This document shows, piece by piece, positions 1 to 10,869 of a stretch of 64,000 nucleotides of DNA. Made by a program: the position numbers and the translations under genes. Source of the stretch: Hanleya hanleyi (taxonomy: Eukaryota > Mollusca > Polyplacophora > Lepidopleurida > Hanleyidae); the NCBI GenBank assembly GCA_036873755.1, contig JAVTVY010019618.1:1-64000 (forward strand), written 5' to 3'. The first letter of the stretch is position 1. Each line of letters opens with the position of its first letter. A model generated the notes under the pieces. That model saw only the letters and a list, made by a program, of their open reading frames with translations. It was not told the origin of the DNA and made no database searches.

Positions 1-291
1 CGCGAAAACATAGTATACGGACGAGGCTGACCACTGAATGTAGGATATGAAGCCTGTAGACGGAAAGTTTAGTTTCCACCGCCAGCATTCTGACCAAATT
101 ACAGTATAATGACCATTGGTGGTCCTGGAACTTAAGGCTACTACAGAATCTATTGAGTATACAGGCTTCTTCCAAATCCCGACTCCGCCACACCTGCTCC
201 CGTTTCGCCCGAACCCCACCCCTACTCTAATGATATGACAGGGTGAGAAATTATCATATGGAGCAAATATAGCTATAGGAAATAATAACAA

Positions 292-650
292 ACTGAATGA
301 AAAGCGTATCAGTTCCTCAGACTGTCTTGAAGTGAAAGGTTGTATTTGTCAAACATCGTGTTTTCTTTAAGTGATGTTACCATGTTTGCGATTGAAAGAC
401 CATATACACTGTAACCTACGGTCATAATACTAAATCAGGCGTGGACCATGACACTGACTATTGCACATTGGCATTTTATCATTAAAATGATCAATCTCAA
501 GGATATTAGAAATTACAATATAGCGCACCGCCCAGTTTATTTGGTTATCTAAATCATATATCAAACGTTCCTGATGTGATCAATACGTTCATTCTACTCA
601 TACAACATATATGTCCATGTCCAATATGTTGAAGTAGCTGTAGTAAACAA
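292..650. repeat. diverged duplicated block, copy 1
   Basis: This stretch matches 1916-2275 in the same orientation over about 350 bp at roughly 80% by eye. Shared landmarks are TTGTATTTGTCAAA, TAATACTAAATCAGG and CCATGTCCAATATGTTGAAG. No coding frame is preserved between the two copies, so this is duplicated noncoding DNA rather than a gene. The first 290 bases of the window are similar spacer in which I see no gene. Confidence 0.75.
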
Positions 651-699
651 TATTTTCGGCTTCTCTCACAATAAAGTCCCATGTTCTATCATCATGCAA

Positions 700-1560
700 T
701 ACTGCCTGGAATTCACGAAAGATCTCTGATACACCCTCTTCCATACTAAGGGTGGCAAACATAATACTATAAAAATGCAATATTTTTTAGATTACGGTAT
801 GACAGCAGGTTTATGTAACATTGTTATCAAATTTTGTTTGTGTAATTTCGAATGTTAGAGTGTACCGGTACTTCAGAAGAACAACAATGTATAACTTGTT
901 CACAATGTATGCATATCTATTCCCGGAAAATAATTAATGGCACCTTGAAAAAAGACTATGAGAACTACGCTACAGAATTGATAGAGAGCATGCAGGATTC
1001 TTCCACCCTCCTTCAAAACAGGTTCTGAGAACCATACTAGAGAATTTATGGAGCACAAGCAGGCTTCTTCCACATTCCTTTGTCGCTCATATCCCACATA
1101 TAATCTAATGATATGGCAGGACAGAAAATTGCTCACGTGTACATCGTTAACGTGACTTCACTTTTGTGCGTACACAATTTAATCCAACATTAGCGTTCTC
1201 CGGGAAAAGAGAAGACAAATTCTCCGAGCCGAAAACTGCATATATATTGTTGGTTGGTTGGTTGTTTGAAGTTTAACGTCGCACCTAACCTTATTGGTCA
1301 CACGGCGACGATGATCCAAACAAACATACCTTAACAAAACCCTAACCCTAATATATATATATTGCTGGCATTTTGGCGATATTATGGAGTATTTCGTTGT
1401 TTTTATTTTTAATTAAGTAATAAGTAATTAAAATGGATAGACTTCACAAATTTACGTCGGGAACCACACAACAGGCTCTACATCAGTGTACAGAGTCAAC
1501 CTATGTAGTTTATTATTATAAACGGGACAGGGTCTTACAGTTGTTTATATTCATATTTTC
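700..1560. repeat. diverged duplicated block, second module, copy 1
   Basis: Matches 3870-4560 in direct orientation, from the 'gaaagatctctgatac' region through TTGCTCACGTG and GCGTTCTCCGGGAAAAGAGAAG to AAAATGGATAGACTTCACAA. The short open frame at 1433-1699 lies at the end of this module. In the other copy the matching ATG is followed by an early stop, so it is either a decayed first exon or chance. The copies differ by one clean insertion at 1254-1354. Confidence 0.75.
1254..1354 (-). mobile_element. SINE-like retroposon insertion with target duplication
   Basis: Compared with the second copy of the host block (near 4365-4380), about 101 bp are extra here. They are bracketed by near-identical 14-mers, atatatattgttgg at 1240-1253 and atatatattgctgg at 1355-1368, as expected for a target-site duplication. 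The insert contains 'gtttaacgtcgcacc', the reverse complement of the SINE/LINE tail motif found elsewhere in the window, with a TTGG-type simple repeat at its tail. It is a short, probably 5'-truncated copy in minus orientation. Confidence 0.6.
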
Positions 1561-1915
1561 GTCAAAAATAGCAATTATGGTCCTAAATAAGCATATCCAC
1601 AAAGAAAAGGATGAGTATCGAGTTAGTGTAGTACATCCCCAGTCGTTCTTACACAAGGTCGTCCTGACTGGGGTTGATCCATATGCTTTAGTCTCATAAG
1701 GAAATGATCAGTGTACCGGTATCGGTAGGATATATCCACTACGCCACGGCTCACCCCGATTATAACCTTGTGTCAGGATACTTATGTACACGCACTGATC
1801 GAGCTGTTGTGTAATACCGGAACTGTTCAGACTAAGAGGTGATAACTCTGACCGTCTTATGGAGCTTTAGACTAAAGGGAGATAACTCCGATCGTCATAT
1901 GCAGTGGGGATTGGT

Positions 1916-2275
1916 AAACGGAATAAAGATACAAAGTGAATGGAAAACGAACGCTTCTAATTCCCGTCTTGGAAAGAAAGCTTGTATTTGTCAAATTTCG
2001 TTTTTTATAGCTTAAATAAGCGACTTTACCATGTTTACGAGTATGAACGAATATGCACTCTGTAACCTACTTTCATAATACTAAATCAGGAGTGAATCTT
2101 GACACGGACTATTGCACACTGCATCGCAAGGACATTAGAAATTATACATTTCGCACCACCCTAACCCCACCAGTTTATTTGGTTATCTAAATCACATATT
2201 AGACATTCTTGATACATTCTACTCATACAACATATATTCCCATGTCCAATATGTTGAAGTATCTGTACTACAAAG
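1916..2275. repeat. diverged duplicated block, copy 2
   Basis: Second copy of the block at 292-650. It stops abruptly where the fold-back element at 2276 begins. The 1700-1915 interval carries a short local duplication ('actgttcagactaagaggtgataactc' type) and no gene. Confidence 0.7.
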
Positions 2276-2660
2276 TCGGTCCATTTTAATTAGTCGTCTA
2301 CTTTGGAGGTTCTAAAAAATCTATAGTTAAATCTGCATAAATTTTATTTTCTGCAGCGTGTAGAACAAACTGAACTCAACAAAATGACTAACATTTCTCC
2401 GCGATATCGATAATATATCACGCACCACATATCCCTGTGTAATTGAGCCTCGGTACATGAAACAACTCTACTGGAGTTTTATATGGAGAGAATTGCAAAG
2501 TTATTTCAAGCGTGATATGTTATCGATATCACGGAGTAATGGTAGTCATTTTGTAAAGTTCAGTTCCTTCTACACGATGCAGAAAAGAGAATTTATGCAA
2601 ATTTAACTACTGATATGGCAAGCTTCACAGTAGACGACTAATTAAAATGGACAGACTATA
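2276..2660. mobile_element. fold-back (MITE-like) element
   Basis: An inverted repeat of about 145 bp per arm: 2279-2425 pairs with 2510-2660. The outer ends read AGTCGGTCCATTTTAATTAG and, on the other strand, AGTCTGTCCATTTTAATTAG. Near the centre, CGATATCGATAATATATCACG pairs with its mirror. There is no coding capacity, so it fits a non-autonomous DNA transposon. It is inserted at the edge of a duplicated block. Target duplication is not clear. Confidence 0.7.
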
Positions 2661-2703
2661 AACAGTATGTTCCGCCATTTGCGTACACTTCGCCATCCAT
2701 AAG

Positions 2704-2869
2704 ATGGCTTGCGAATCGTGTGCCTCCATTATCGCGGAGCGATATCCGGTACTTTACCGGATTCTGTTCGGCCTTCATCCGGCGGAGAACAGACTCGAGA
2801 AATCTGATAAATTACAGGTTTTCATACCACTTCTGAAACAGATATTACCTGGGCTTACAAAATATATAG
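2704..2869 (+). CDS. candidate first coding exon, unknown protein
   Basis: An ATG in a good context (aagATGG) opens a frame of about 55 codons that reads like ordinary protein. It starts MACESCASIIAERYPV, is mixed helical with no low complexity, and is followed at 2869/2870 by a consensus donor (ATAG|GTATGT). The frame stays open to 2979 if unspliced. I recognise no family and see no downstream exon, so this is only a candidate. It lies between a fold-back element and a duplicated block, which lowers confidence. Confidence 0.22.
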
Positions 2870-3188
2870 GTATGTATAACTTTCGTATCATCCAAGAGGT
2901 ATGGTGGAAATGTAATTTTGAACAAGTAGGACATCACATGATTCCGATATGGCGAGTTACGTTGGGGTTACGTTGGTAGACTTTAGCTGATTGGCTGACG
3001 AAGTCACGTGGTATTGATTTCTGGAAATTCCCTCTTGCAGTTGCCGAAAATAGGCTGAACCTGGATACACACGATCCCAGGGTCAGTCTTACCGCGTATA
3101 GATGACCGAGATGGTTACAGGTTGTATGTTCGGCGTCTGTCACAAAAGAAATCCATGTTCCATCATCATGCGATACATCCTCGCTAAA

Positions 3189-3221
3189 ACCAGGGGTATC
3201 TCTATCATAGATACCCCTGGT
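3189..3221. other. perfect 13-bp hairpin
   Basis: ACCAGGGGTATCT and its exact reverse complement are separated by a 7-base loop (ctatcat). Nothing coding surrounds it. It may be a small palindromic insertion, because the flanking text resembles the 655-700 region of the duplicated block, which lacks it. Confidence 0.6.
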
Positions 3222-3869
3222 CCATTTGGACACTGTATCGCGATCAACGACAGGACAGATGTAGATGTCAGCCAATCAGCAAAAGCAACATCCTGCACAT
3301 ATTGACCAATCAGATCACTTGTTTACCGCGACCATGGCGACCGTGACAACAGATTCGAAAACACCATGGCTTGTGCGATAACCGGTGGCAGATGAAAACG
3401 AACATTTTCAACAACCATGAACATTAATAAATATAAGGAAACATAGTTTAAAACAAAATCAATTTGAAGAGAAAATAAACCCATTCATCTATCATCAAAC
3501 ATCCAACAAGCCAGGCAAATGTAGGAAACACTGAAACTTTAAAGGCGGTCCGCGATGTCAGTGTATCCGACCTCACCTTCCCACTGAAGGACTTCAATTG
3601 GGTGAAATAACACACGGATTTCTATAAAATTTCACTGATCTATCCATTAATATTTTATTGTTATGCGTGCTTGGATTAAATATTTTATATTCCGTATCAG
3701 CGTTTAACAACGAAAGTAAAACCCTAACCCATTTTACCATCAGCGCAGCTTTTCTAGTTCACGTAACTGGAATGTGGGAGGAACGCGGTCTGCTATACAG
3801 GATGGTCAAGGGTTCGCCTTTGGCTCACAAATAGAAACCTTGACGGTGTGAATGCATGCGATACTGCAA

Positions 3870-4560
3870 TCCAGTCATGAAAGATGTCTGATACTAAGAG
3901 TGGTAAACATAATAAAATAAAAATGCAATAGTGTTTAGGACTACGCTATGATATCAGGGTTACGTAACAATGTTTTGTTTGCGTAATTTGGAACGTTCGA
4001 GTGTACCGATACTTCAGAAAAAAACAGCAAAAAAAAAAACGACGTTGGGTAATTTGTTCAATGGGTATTTATATCTATGCCCAGAAGATATTAATGGCAT
4101 CTTGAAAAACAGGCTCTGAGAACTATACTATAGGCTTCTTCCACATCCCCATTCCACCTTTCTCCAAAACAGGTTTCGAGAACCATCGGAGTATTTAGGA
4201 AAACAAGCAGGCTCCTTCCACATTCCCTTCCCGCTCATGTCCCACACAAAAATTGCTCACGTGCACAACGTTAACGTGACGTCACTTCTGTGCGTACACA
4301 ATTTACCCCAACATTAGCGTTCTCCGAGAAAAGAGAAGTAAACTTCGCCATGCCGAAAACTGCGCATATATATTGTTGGCATTTGGCGATATTTTGGATA
4401 TTTCATCGTTTTTATTTTAAATAAATAAGTAATTAAAATGGATCGACTTTTGAAATTCACGTCGGAAGCCACACAGACTCTACATCAGTGTGAAGATCAA
4501 CCTATATAGTTTATAATTATAATCGGGACAGGTGTCTTACAGTTGTTTATATTCATATTA
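3870..4560. repeat. diverged duplicated block, second module, copy 2
   Basis: Direct-orientation partner of 700-1560 without the SINE-like insertion. It preserves the GTTAACGTGACGTCACTTCTG segment, the TATATATTGTTGGCATTTGGCG segment and the ATGGATCGACTT segment at 4438, but the reading frame after that ATG ends within about 24 codons. Confidence 0.75.
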
Positions 4561-4761
4561 AAAAAAATAATAATAATAAAATATAACACCTCAATCCAAA
4601 ACAATTTGTGTGTATTTATTATTACAATGCTCAGTGTTACAATAGGTTGAAATATCATTCTGATTTGAGGTGTCATATTTCATCAAAATTAAAAATTGTG
4701 CAACTGCTCCGCGGGTATTCTACCAGTAACGTTATGTGAGCAAGTAAAATATGCATTGAAG

Positions 4762-4845
4762 CAAATGTCTTCGTAGTCCAGTTGCTAGGCTGCTCGATTT
4801 CGAAAAGTTTGTTGAACTGTGAGTTCGAGTCACATTTCGGATCAA
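4762..4845 (+). other. tRNA-like segment (SINE head or tRNA pseudogene)
   Basis: The stretch ends in GTGAGTTCGAGTCAC, a good T-arm/B-box, and upstream has gtccagttgctaggctgctcg, which resembles a D-arm region. The acceptor stem does not close well. The downstream T-rich run suggests a pol III transcript remnant. 4,860-5,600 holds only AT-rich spacer. Confidence 0.25.
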
Positions 4846-5610
4846 AACTTTTGTATTCTTATTTCTTTATTTTTTTTGTGCCTTATACATGTATATAAGA
4901 TTTTGATTTATTTATGTTACGTGAAACAATCTTCAGTGATATTCCATTAATACAATATAGATATAACTGTGCATACAAATTACTGCCTTTTCTCCTACAA
5001 CTCGACCCTTATTGTAGTACACTCATGACAGGGGTTATTTTCATGGATTAGCAATATTTCCCAGGTAGAAAAACGAGAGAAATTGGCTTTCTTAGGAGAG
5101 TGTAGCTTTCAGACAGAATCTCTTGCGTTCCTGGAAAACTCTTCCAACATTGCTTAACAGAGGAAGCAAATGCAGCCAGATTGGTCACTGAATTCAGACG
5201 GGCAGTCGAGAGCGCCAGTGCACGAGTGAAAAGATGGAGCCTGTGATCTCAGTACCGGTAGATGTATTGATGTGTTCGCGGTCTCTTATTTTCGTATCTA
5301 TGTCAATATCAGACTTAGCAGCCATGCGTGTATAGAATACGTATTAGGTAAATATTCTACGTAAACATAGATTTGCTACATTGCAATTATGTATCTCGTT
5401 AAAAGAATTTACTTTTGAAACAGAAATATCATGCTATTCTGTATTATTTCACATATTCGCACATTATTTAACTATATAAAAGAGGATTGAGGATTAATTA
5501 AGATACATTGAGGAATAATTAATCCTTATTATTATTTGAAAATGGGGGAAAAATATCGGAACGAAACGAATATGGTCGAATATCTTGGTTACGGTAAATC
5601 TTCTTGTTGC

Positions 5611-6330
5611 TTACGGAGGATTTATACCCAATAATCTGATTAATCAAAATTTCCCACCTCTTGTCAGTCTTTTGACGATTTCTCCCCAATGGTTTGGAGT
5701 ATGGTCATGAAAATTCACTCACTTGTCAATCTCGACACGAGGAAGATATTGAAAGAAGGGAAATGGAAATACAAAATAAATTCATATTTACATTCATATT
5801 GTCCGTAACTTTTGTCTGAGACTGTCAATCGGGCTTAACTCAGTTAATTCCATTACTAAGAGCCCCAAATTCAGCGTCAAATCGGTCTACAATTATCAAA
5901 CAATAGTACTGGACCACTAGTTTCCCCATGTAGTACATACAGGTGAAAATATTAATCAAATCCTTCTCAATATTAATTTTTCGTTTCATATTTCTTGATT
6001 TTTCATGTGAATTTGACTTTATATTGGGCTAATGTCACTTCGGCTGTATTGTTTGACACTTGTAGACCTGGCTGCATTTGGGGTTCTAATATTTAACTGG
6101 GTTAAGCCCGATTGACATCCCAATGATTAAATTACGTACAAAATGAATATAAATATGAAATTATTTTTAGTTTTCATTTTTCTTTTTTTCAACACTCTTC
6201 CTCGTATCGAGATTGACAAATGGGTGAATTTTCAAGACCATACTCCAAGCCATTGGGAAGAAATCGTCAAAATACTGACAACGGGTGGGAAATTTTGATT
6301 AATCGGATTTTCGGGTATAAATCCCCCTTA
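5611..6330. mobile_element. fold-back element, ~720 bp
   Basis: Two arms of about 270 bp are inverted around a centre near 5,950-6,000. 'gaggatttatacccaataat' at 5617 pairs with 'tcgggtataaatccc' near 6311, and CAATCGGGCTTAACTCAGTTAA pairs with TTAACTGGGTTAAGCCCGATTG near 6095-6116. Internal matches also include the dacgatttcttcccaatgg-type segment. No protein is encoded. It is most simply a non-autonomous DNA transposon with very long TIRs. Confidence 0.75.
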
Positions 6331-6639
6331 ATACCATCCAAACAATACCGTTGTTTATAACAACGTTTTGGGCAGGTACAGCACTCGCGCTCTCTGAATC
6401 TCCGAAATTACCGTCAGTATCAGACTCGGGCATCTTAAACAGTGGAATTCGTGTCAAATATATTCCGCGTGGCCATCTTCTAAACTTATTCTTGATTGAC
6501 CCGTGCAATATGCGGTCTAGAAACGTACAATTGATTGGACAATCTAGTCCTCGGGTTAGATCATCTAGTCCGCGGGTTTAATCGTTAAATCAGGGTTAAA
6601 TATTCAAGCTCGAGGGCTAAATCATTTAGTCCGAGAGCT

Positions 6640-6900
6640 AAATGTATATAACCCGAGGTTTAGGAAATGTATTACAATTGGTCAATTTAGCCCTAAGTAA
6701 ATCGAATCAGACCTAGGGTTAAATGCATTTAGCCCTCGGGTTAAATAATCCATTTGAGGATTAATTCGATTCAGCCGAATCGATTATCCCGAGGGCTATT
6801 ATAATCCGGGGTTTAGGAATGTATCACAATTGGTCGATTTAGCCCTAGGTTTGAATCAAATTAGAACTAGGGTTAAATGCAATTATTCCGAGGACTATTT
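6640..6900. repeat. two-unit tandem repeat with TTTAGCCCT/AGGGTTAAAT palindromes
   Basis: Two units about 153 bp apart start at GAGGTTTAGGAAATGTATTA (6655) and GGGGTTTAGGAATGTATCAC (6808). Each contains an 'AATTGGTC.ATTTAGCCCTA' core and 'CTAGGGTTAAATGCA'. The motif TTTAGCCC...GGGTTAAAT recurs in both orientations through 6590-6900. Confidence 0.6.
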
Positions 6901-6997
6901 GTGAAATTTTCTCCACTAGCGCCAACCATAGCCGTTCAGCAATGTACCCATCGCATTCGAAAAGCACATGATGTATGGTCTTCAGCCCCTCAGTAGT

Positions 6998-9135
6998 GGT
7001 ATATAGCATTGATTTCGAGTCCCATTGCCCTTTGACCTCGGAAATTTGCATATCACGTGACAGAGGTCAAAGGTCAATGAGTGCACTTGAGCTAATCTGT
7101 ATCCTTTCATCTCGTCTTTGACCTTGGATCATGTTTAGACATGTTAGGGCTGGGGGTTTTCCATCACGGGGAGTGCGCATGTGTATGGCGTCACTTCCGG
7201 TCTGCGTGAATCGGACGTGACCTGGGACTATGGGATGCATGTACTGACTTGTATTTGGGGTTTTTCCATCATGGGGAGATCACGTGATAGTTCAAGGTCA
7301 TATTGATAGTATACAGCAAGCATAAGTCCGCACATTGACCTCAAAAATGTGCATCTTGTGGCGGTCACGTGGCGGAGGTCAAAGGTCATTGAGTGCACTT
7401 GAGCATATACTGACCTGTATCCTCTCATCCCTTCCATCATCTGACCTTGGATCATGTTTAGACATGTTAGGGGATTCCTCCGCGGTAATGCGGTTTGGCG
7501 GTGATGCGGTCTGCCTCCGCGGACAGAAAGTAGTCCCAAATACGTGGGTTTCATGACAATTTTCGACAATCTTCAGGGGCGAGAGGGGCCCCTGGTGGAC
7601 TGATTGGGTCGAGTGAGATGTCAAAATGAAGCGCTCTTCCAGGGCCATCCAATCATGGGTGGGTGTGTGTAAAATTAGGATTTGTCCCGAAAATATGAAA
7701 AGCGGAACACGGACTTTACCTCTAAAATGGGGGAAAACTCCTATCAACCCTATCCCAAAGGGCTAATACCGGTCCCTGGCTTATCGGGGCCTGCTGAAAG
7801 GGTGGGGGAGTGGGTGTATGTAAAATTAGGATTTGTCCCGAAAATATAAAAAGCGAAACACGGACTTTACCGCTAAAATAGGGAAAAACTCCTATCAACC
7901 CTATCCCAAAGGGCTGATATCGGTCCCTGGCTTATCGGGGCCTGCTGAGAGAGTGGGGGAGTGGGTGTATGTAAAATTAGGATTTGTCCCGAAATATAGA
8001 AAGCGGAACACGGTTTTACCCCTACAATAGAGGATCAGCCCTATCCAAAAGGGCTAATATCGGTCCCCGGGCTCATCGGAGTCTGCCTATCAAGTCATGG
8101 GTGGGTGCATGTAAAATCAGGATTTCCCCCGAAAATATAAAAAACGGAACACGGACTTTACCCCCTAAACTAGGGGAAAACCCCTATCAAGGGGGTATAT
8201 TGACTCCCATTGACCTTTAACCTCCAGTATAGAGTGCGTATATTCACTACCATTGACCTTTGACCTCAAAAATTAGCGCATCGTGACCTTTGACAGTCAA
8301 TCAGAAGCGAGTATTTTGACCTCGTCTGACTGTATGGAATGCATGTACTGACTTGGTTCTGGGGTTTTTCCATCACGGTTGTGCGCAGGTGTATGACGTC
8401 ACTTCCGGTCTGCGTGAATCGGGCGTAACTTGGGACTATGGGATGCATGTACTGACTTGGTTCTGGGCATTTGCCATCACGGGGAGGTCACGTGATCAGT
8501 TCAAGGTCATATCCAGTGTAGAGTGTGTATATTCACTACCATTGACCTTTGACCGCAAAAAATTGCATATCGTCACCTTTGACAGCCAATCAGAAGCGAG
8601 TATTTTGACCTCGTCTGACTGTATGGAATGCATGTACTGACTTGGTTCTGGGGGTTTTCCATCACGGTTGTGCGCAGGTGTATGACGTCACTTCCGGTCT
8701 TCGTGAATCGGGCGTGACCTGGGTATGGGATGCATGTACTCACTTGGTTCTGGGGTTTTTCCATCACGGAGAGGTCACGTGATAGTTCAAGGTCATTTGA
8801 ATGATAGGAATGCATCCGGGGACTTGTTTACATCCGGGTCATTCATTGCGGTGGGTCTGCGCATGTGTGTGACGTCACTTCCGGTTTCACTGAAACTACC
8901 TCCGCACACAGAAGAGTTCCAATTTCCCTTAAACGTAGGGCCCGGGTTTTCCCCGCGGCATCACCGGAAGTGCGCGGGTGAATATCGGGTCAAAAGATCA
9001 CATCTAGGTCAAAAGGTCAAAGGTCCCCCTTCCGGCAAGGCTCGGCCCTCTTCGGGACAATAGATAGCCTTTATCTGCCCTTCCGAAGTATCCATGTATA
9101 GAGGAGGGTCTCTGGAGGGTCTCCGACAATATTAC
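6998..9135 (+). repeat. Polinton left terminal inverted repeat
   Basis: Pairs in inverted orientation with 17809-19905. It has an internal mosaic of tandem units. About 150-bp units containing AGGATTTGTCCCGAAAATAT run from 7670 to 8190. Units of roughly 295 bp containing TGACGTCACTTCCGG run from 8230 to 8800. It carries exact AGGTCAAAGGTCA sites (7064, 7376 and, reversed, 8254) and full TGACGTCA palindromes at 8394, 8683 and 8870. The open frames seen here (for example 7228-7747) are repeat-driven and are not genes. Confidence 0.9.
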
Positions 9136-9374
9136 CACTACTGGACTATGACAGCCATCCTTGATGCCCGGACTATGGACCACGAACGCTCACGCCGGAA
9201 CCAGCTACGGCTCGTTGGCCTAGTAATGGTCTTTGCCCTATTGACCCTGACGCTGTTGCAATGACAACGACAGATAAAGAACGGCAGAGCCTCCACAGAT
9301 GCGCTTATGTGCAACCGATATATACGAGGGTCAGTCACAGTGTGCGTCATTCACCGTTCGTCGTTGGGTCAACC

Positions 9375-9722
9375 ATGACACCAGTCCTACGAGCCATCCT
9401 TCCCCTTACACCCCTGGTGGGGTTACACGTCTATGAAGATAAAGTCACCATCGTTGAAGACCGTGGAGATGTTTGCTGGTCGCGCGCTGAGACCGTATCG
9501 AATACGGTTACGCTACACCGTGACGGCTGGACCAAATTTAAACGGGTGTTGAGCGGTGAGCTCGACGGAAAACTCATCCACATAGACAATGCCATCTACG
9601 TACACCGTGGACCCTTCTTCCCATGCCTGGGCCGTTACCATGGACAATATGCTGGTAAAAGCCGAAGAAGAAAATCAGAAAGAAACTCCGGTCCAAGATA
9701 TACCGTTATAAATAAACGATAG
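9375..9722 (+). CDS. small Polinton ORF, possible PC4/p15-like protein
   Basis: First gene inside the left TIR. The frame is open from 9261, but I prefer the ATG at 9375 because the residues before it are unremarkable and the product from there (MTPVLRAILPL...) is compact, about 115 aa with a basic, Arg/Lys-rich tail. The middle pattern 'VYEDKVTIVEDRGD ... VTLHRDGWTKFKRVL' resembles the PC4/p15 single-strand DNA-binding fold (beta hairpin, then a Trp-containing helix). That is a pattern judgement, not a demonstrated hit. A TATA-like TTATAAATAA lies at 9704, just before the next gene. If PC4-like, it would act on DNA or transcription; otherwise function is unknown. Confidence 0.5.
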   Translation: MTPVLRAILPLTPLVGLHVYEDKVTIVEDRGDVCWSRAETVSNTVTLHRDGWTKFKRVLSGELDGKLIHIDNAIYVHRGPFFPCLGRYHGQYAGKSRRRKSERNSGPRYTVINKR

Positions 9723-9749
9723 AGCCAGGGTCCATCATCATTTGTCACA

Positions 9750-10715
9750 ATGAAGAGCTGGGAAAAGGCGTTGGATAACTTATACTACAGTCCCGACAGT
9801 CCGGCGGCCTATAGTGCATTGTCGGCTCTCTATCGAGCGGCCAAACCCCAGGGGATACAACGTGCCCAAGTCCGAGATTGGTTAAACAAACAAGACACCT
9901 ATACCTTACATCGATCTGTCCGTCGCCATTTTCTACGAAACCGGGTCATCGTGGGAGGAATAGATGCCCAGTGGCAAGCGGATTTGGTCGATATGAGCGC
10001 CTTTGCCAAACACAGCGATGGGAATCGGTATATCTTGACGTGCATCGATATCCTGTCGAAGTATGCGTGGGTGGTACCCATCCGGACGAAAACGGGTGCG
10101 AATCTCATAGCGGCGTTCAAGGACATCTTCAAGATCGGGCGCAAACCCTTGTATTTGCAAACCGACGAAGGCACGGAATTCCTCAACAGACCGTTCCAAC
10201 AGTTTCTGAAAGCCCAGAAGGTGATTTTCTTCCATACGTACAACGAGACCAAGGATTCCGTTGTGGAAAGGTTCAACAGGACATTCAAAGGCCGCATGTA
10301 TAAATATTTCACCTATAAGAATACAAGGCGGTACATCGATGTTCTCCCGAAACTTGGGAGTGGTTACAATCGGGCCTATCACCGGAGTATAGAGAGAGCC
10401 CCCATTACCGTCACCCAACGCAATGAAGCCCAAGTCCGGCGTGTCTTGTACCCCAGGCAATTGCAGCGAACGCCGAAGGAGGTGTTCAAGATTGGGGACC
10501 CTGTACGGATAAGTAAAGTCAAAGGTCAATTTGAGAAAAGTTACTTGGCCAACTGGAGCGATGAGCACTTCCTGATTAAACGGCGCCTACCCCGACAGCA
10601 GCGAGTCTATGAACTGGAAGATCTTCAAGGGGAACCGTTGCTAGGGACGTTTTACGAGACGGAATTACAGCCTGTCGTAAAAAGCAAGACTACTACACAG
10701 TGGAGCAGATTTTGA
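9750..10715 (+). CDS. Polinton integrase (retroviral-type rve), frameshifted before chromodomain
   Basis: 321 codons from ATG 9750. The catalytic core is clear: D78 in QADLVDM, D139 in QTDEGTEF and E173 in VVERFNRTFK, a DDE triad with about 33 residues between the last two, as in Polinton and Ty3-like integrases. The C-terminal part (FKIGDPVRISKVKG ... ELEDLQGEPLLGTFYE) is the usual SH3-like beta barrel. The reading then leaves the expected frame at about 10,680 and ends at 10,715, while the expected chromodomain continues in another frame (10,688-10,819). A single small indel explains this. The enzyme would insert the element into host DNA. The core residues are intact, so partial activity cannot be excluded. 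Confidence 0.9.
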   Translation: MKSWEKALDNLYYSPDSPAAYSALSALYRAAKPQGIQRAQVRDWLNKQDTYTLHRSVRRHFLRNRVIVGGIDAQWQADLVDMSAFAKHSDGNRYILTCIDILSKYAWVVPIRTKTGANLIAAFKDIFKIGRKPLYLQTDEGTEFLNRPFQQFLKAQKVIFFHTYNETKDSVVERFNRTFKGRMYKYFTYKNTRRYIDVLPKLGSGYNRAYHRSIERAPITVTQRNEAQVRRVLYPRQLQRTPKEVFKIGDPVRISKVKGQFEKSYLANWSDEHFLIKRRLPRQQRVYELEDLQGEPLLGTFYETELQPVVKSKTTTQWSRF

Positions 10716-10819
10716 AAACGGAACGCCGACGTGGCAAACTGTTTCATTTCGTCAAATGGCAAGGCTGGCCCAGTTCCTTCAATTCCTGGGTCGCGACCAA
10801 CCAGGTGAAACGACTATAA
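10688..10819 (+). pseudogene. frameshifted chromodomain tail of the integrase
   Basis: The frame starting at GAC 10,688 reads DYYTVEQILKTERRRGK, then FVKWQGWPSSFNSWV, and stops at TAA 10,817-10,819. This is a typical chromodomain, with aromatic residues Y and W-x-x-W that would bind methyl-lysine and target integration to chromatin. It is out of frame with the integrase core immediately upstream. It could be a simple indel, or less likely a programmed frameshift. Confidence 0.8.
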
Positions 10820-10869
10820 AGCCAGACACCACTACCGTCATCCTTCATTCCACGTTCGACCACGGTGCT

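Noticed and set aside
1338..1351. Telomeric CCCTAA repeat
   Set aside because: Only two units, at the end of a SINE-like insert.
6845..7051. LINE ORF2 C-terminal fragment at the left Polinton border (minus, IHHVLFECDGY)
   Set aside because: Resembles a LINE zinc motif but is short and runs into the TIR; not strong enough to list as a feature.
7228..8815. Several overlapping frames on both strands in the left TIR
   Set aside because: Recur with the TIR tandem units and in the right TIR in mirror form; no protein family pattern.
9933..10568. 211-codon minus-strand frame
   Set aside because: Antisense shadow of the integrase, whose plus-strand motifs are unambiguous.
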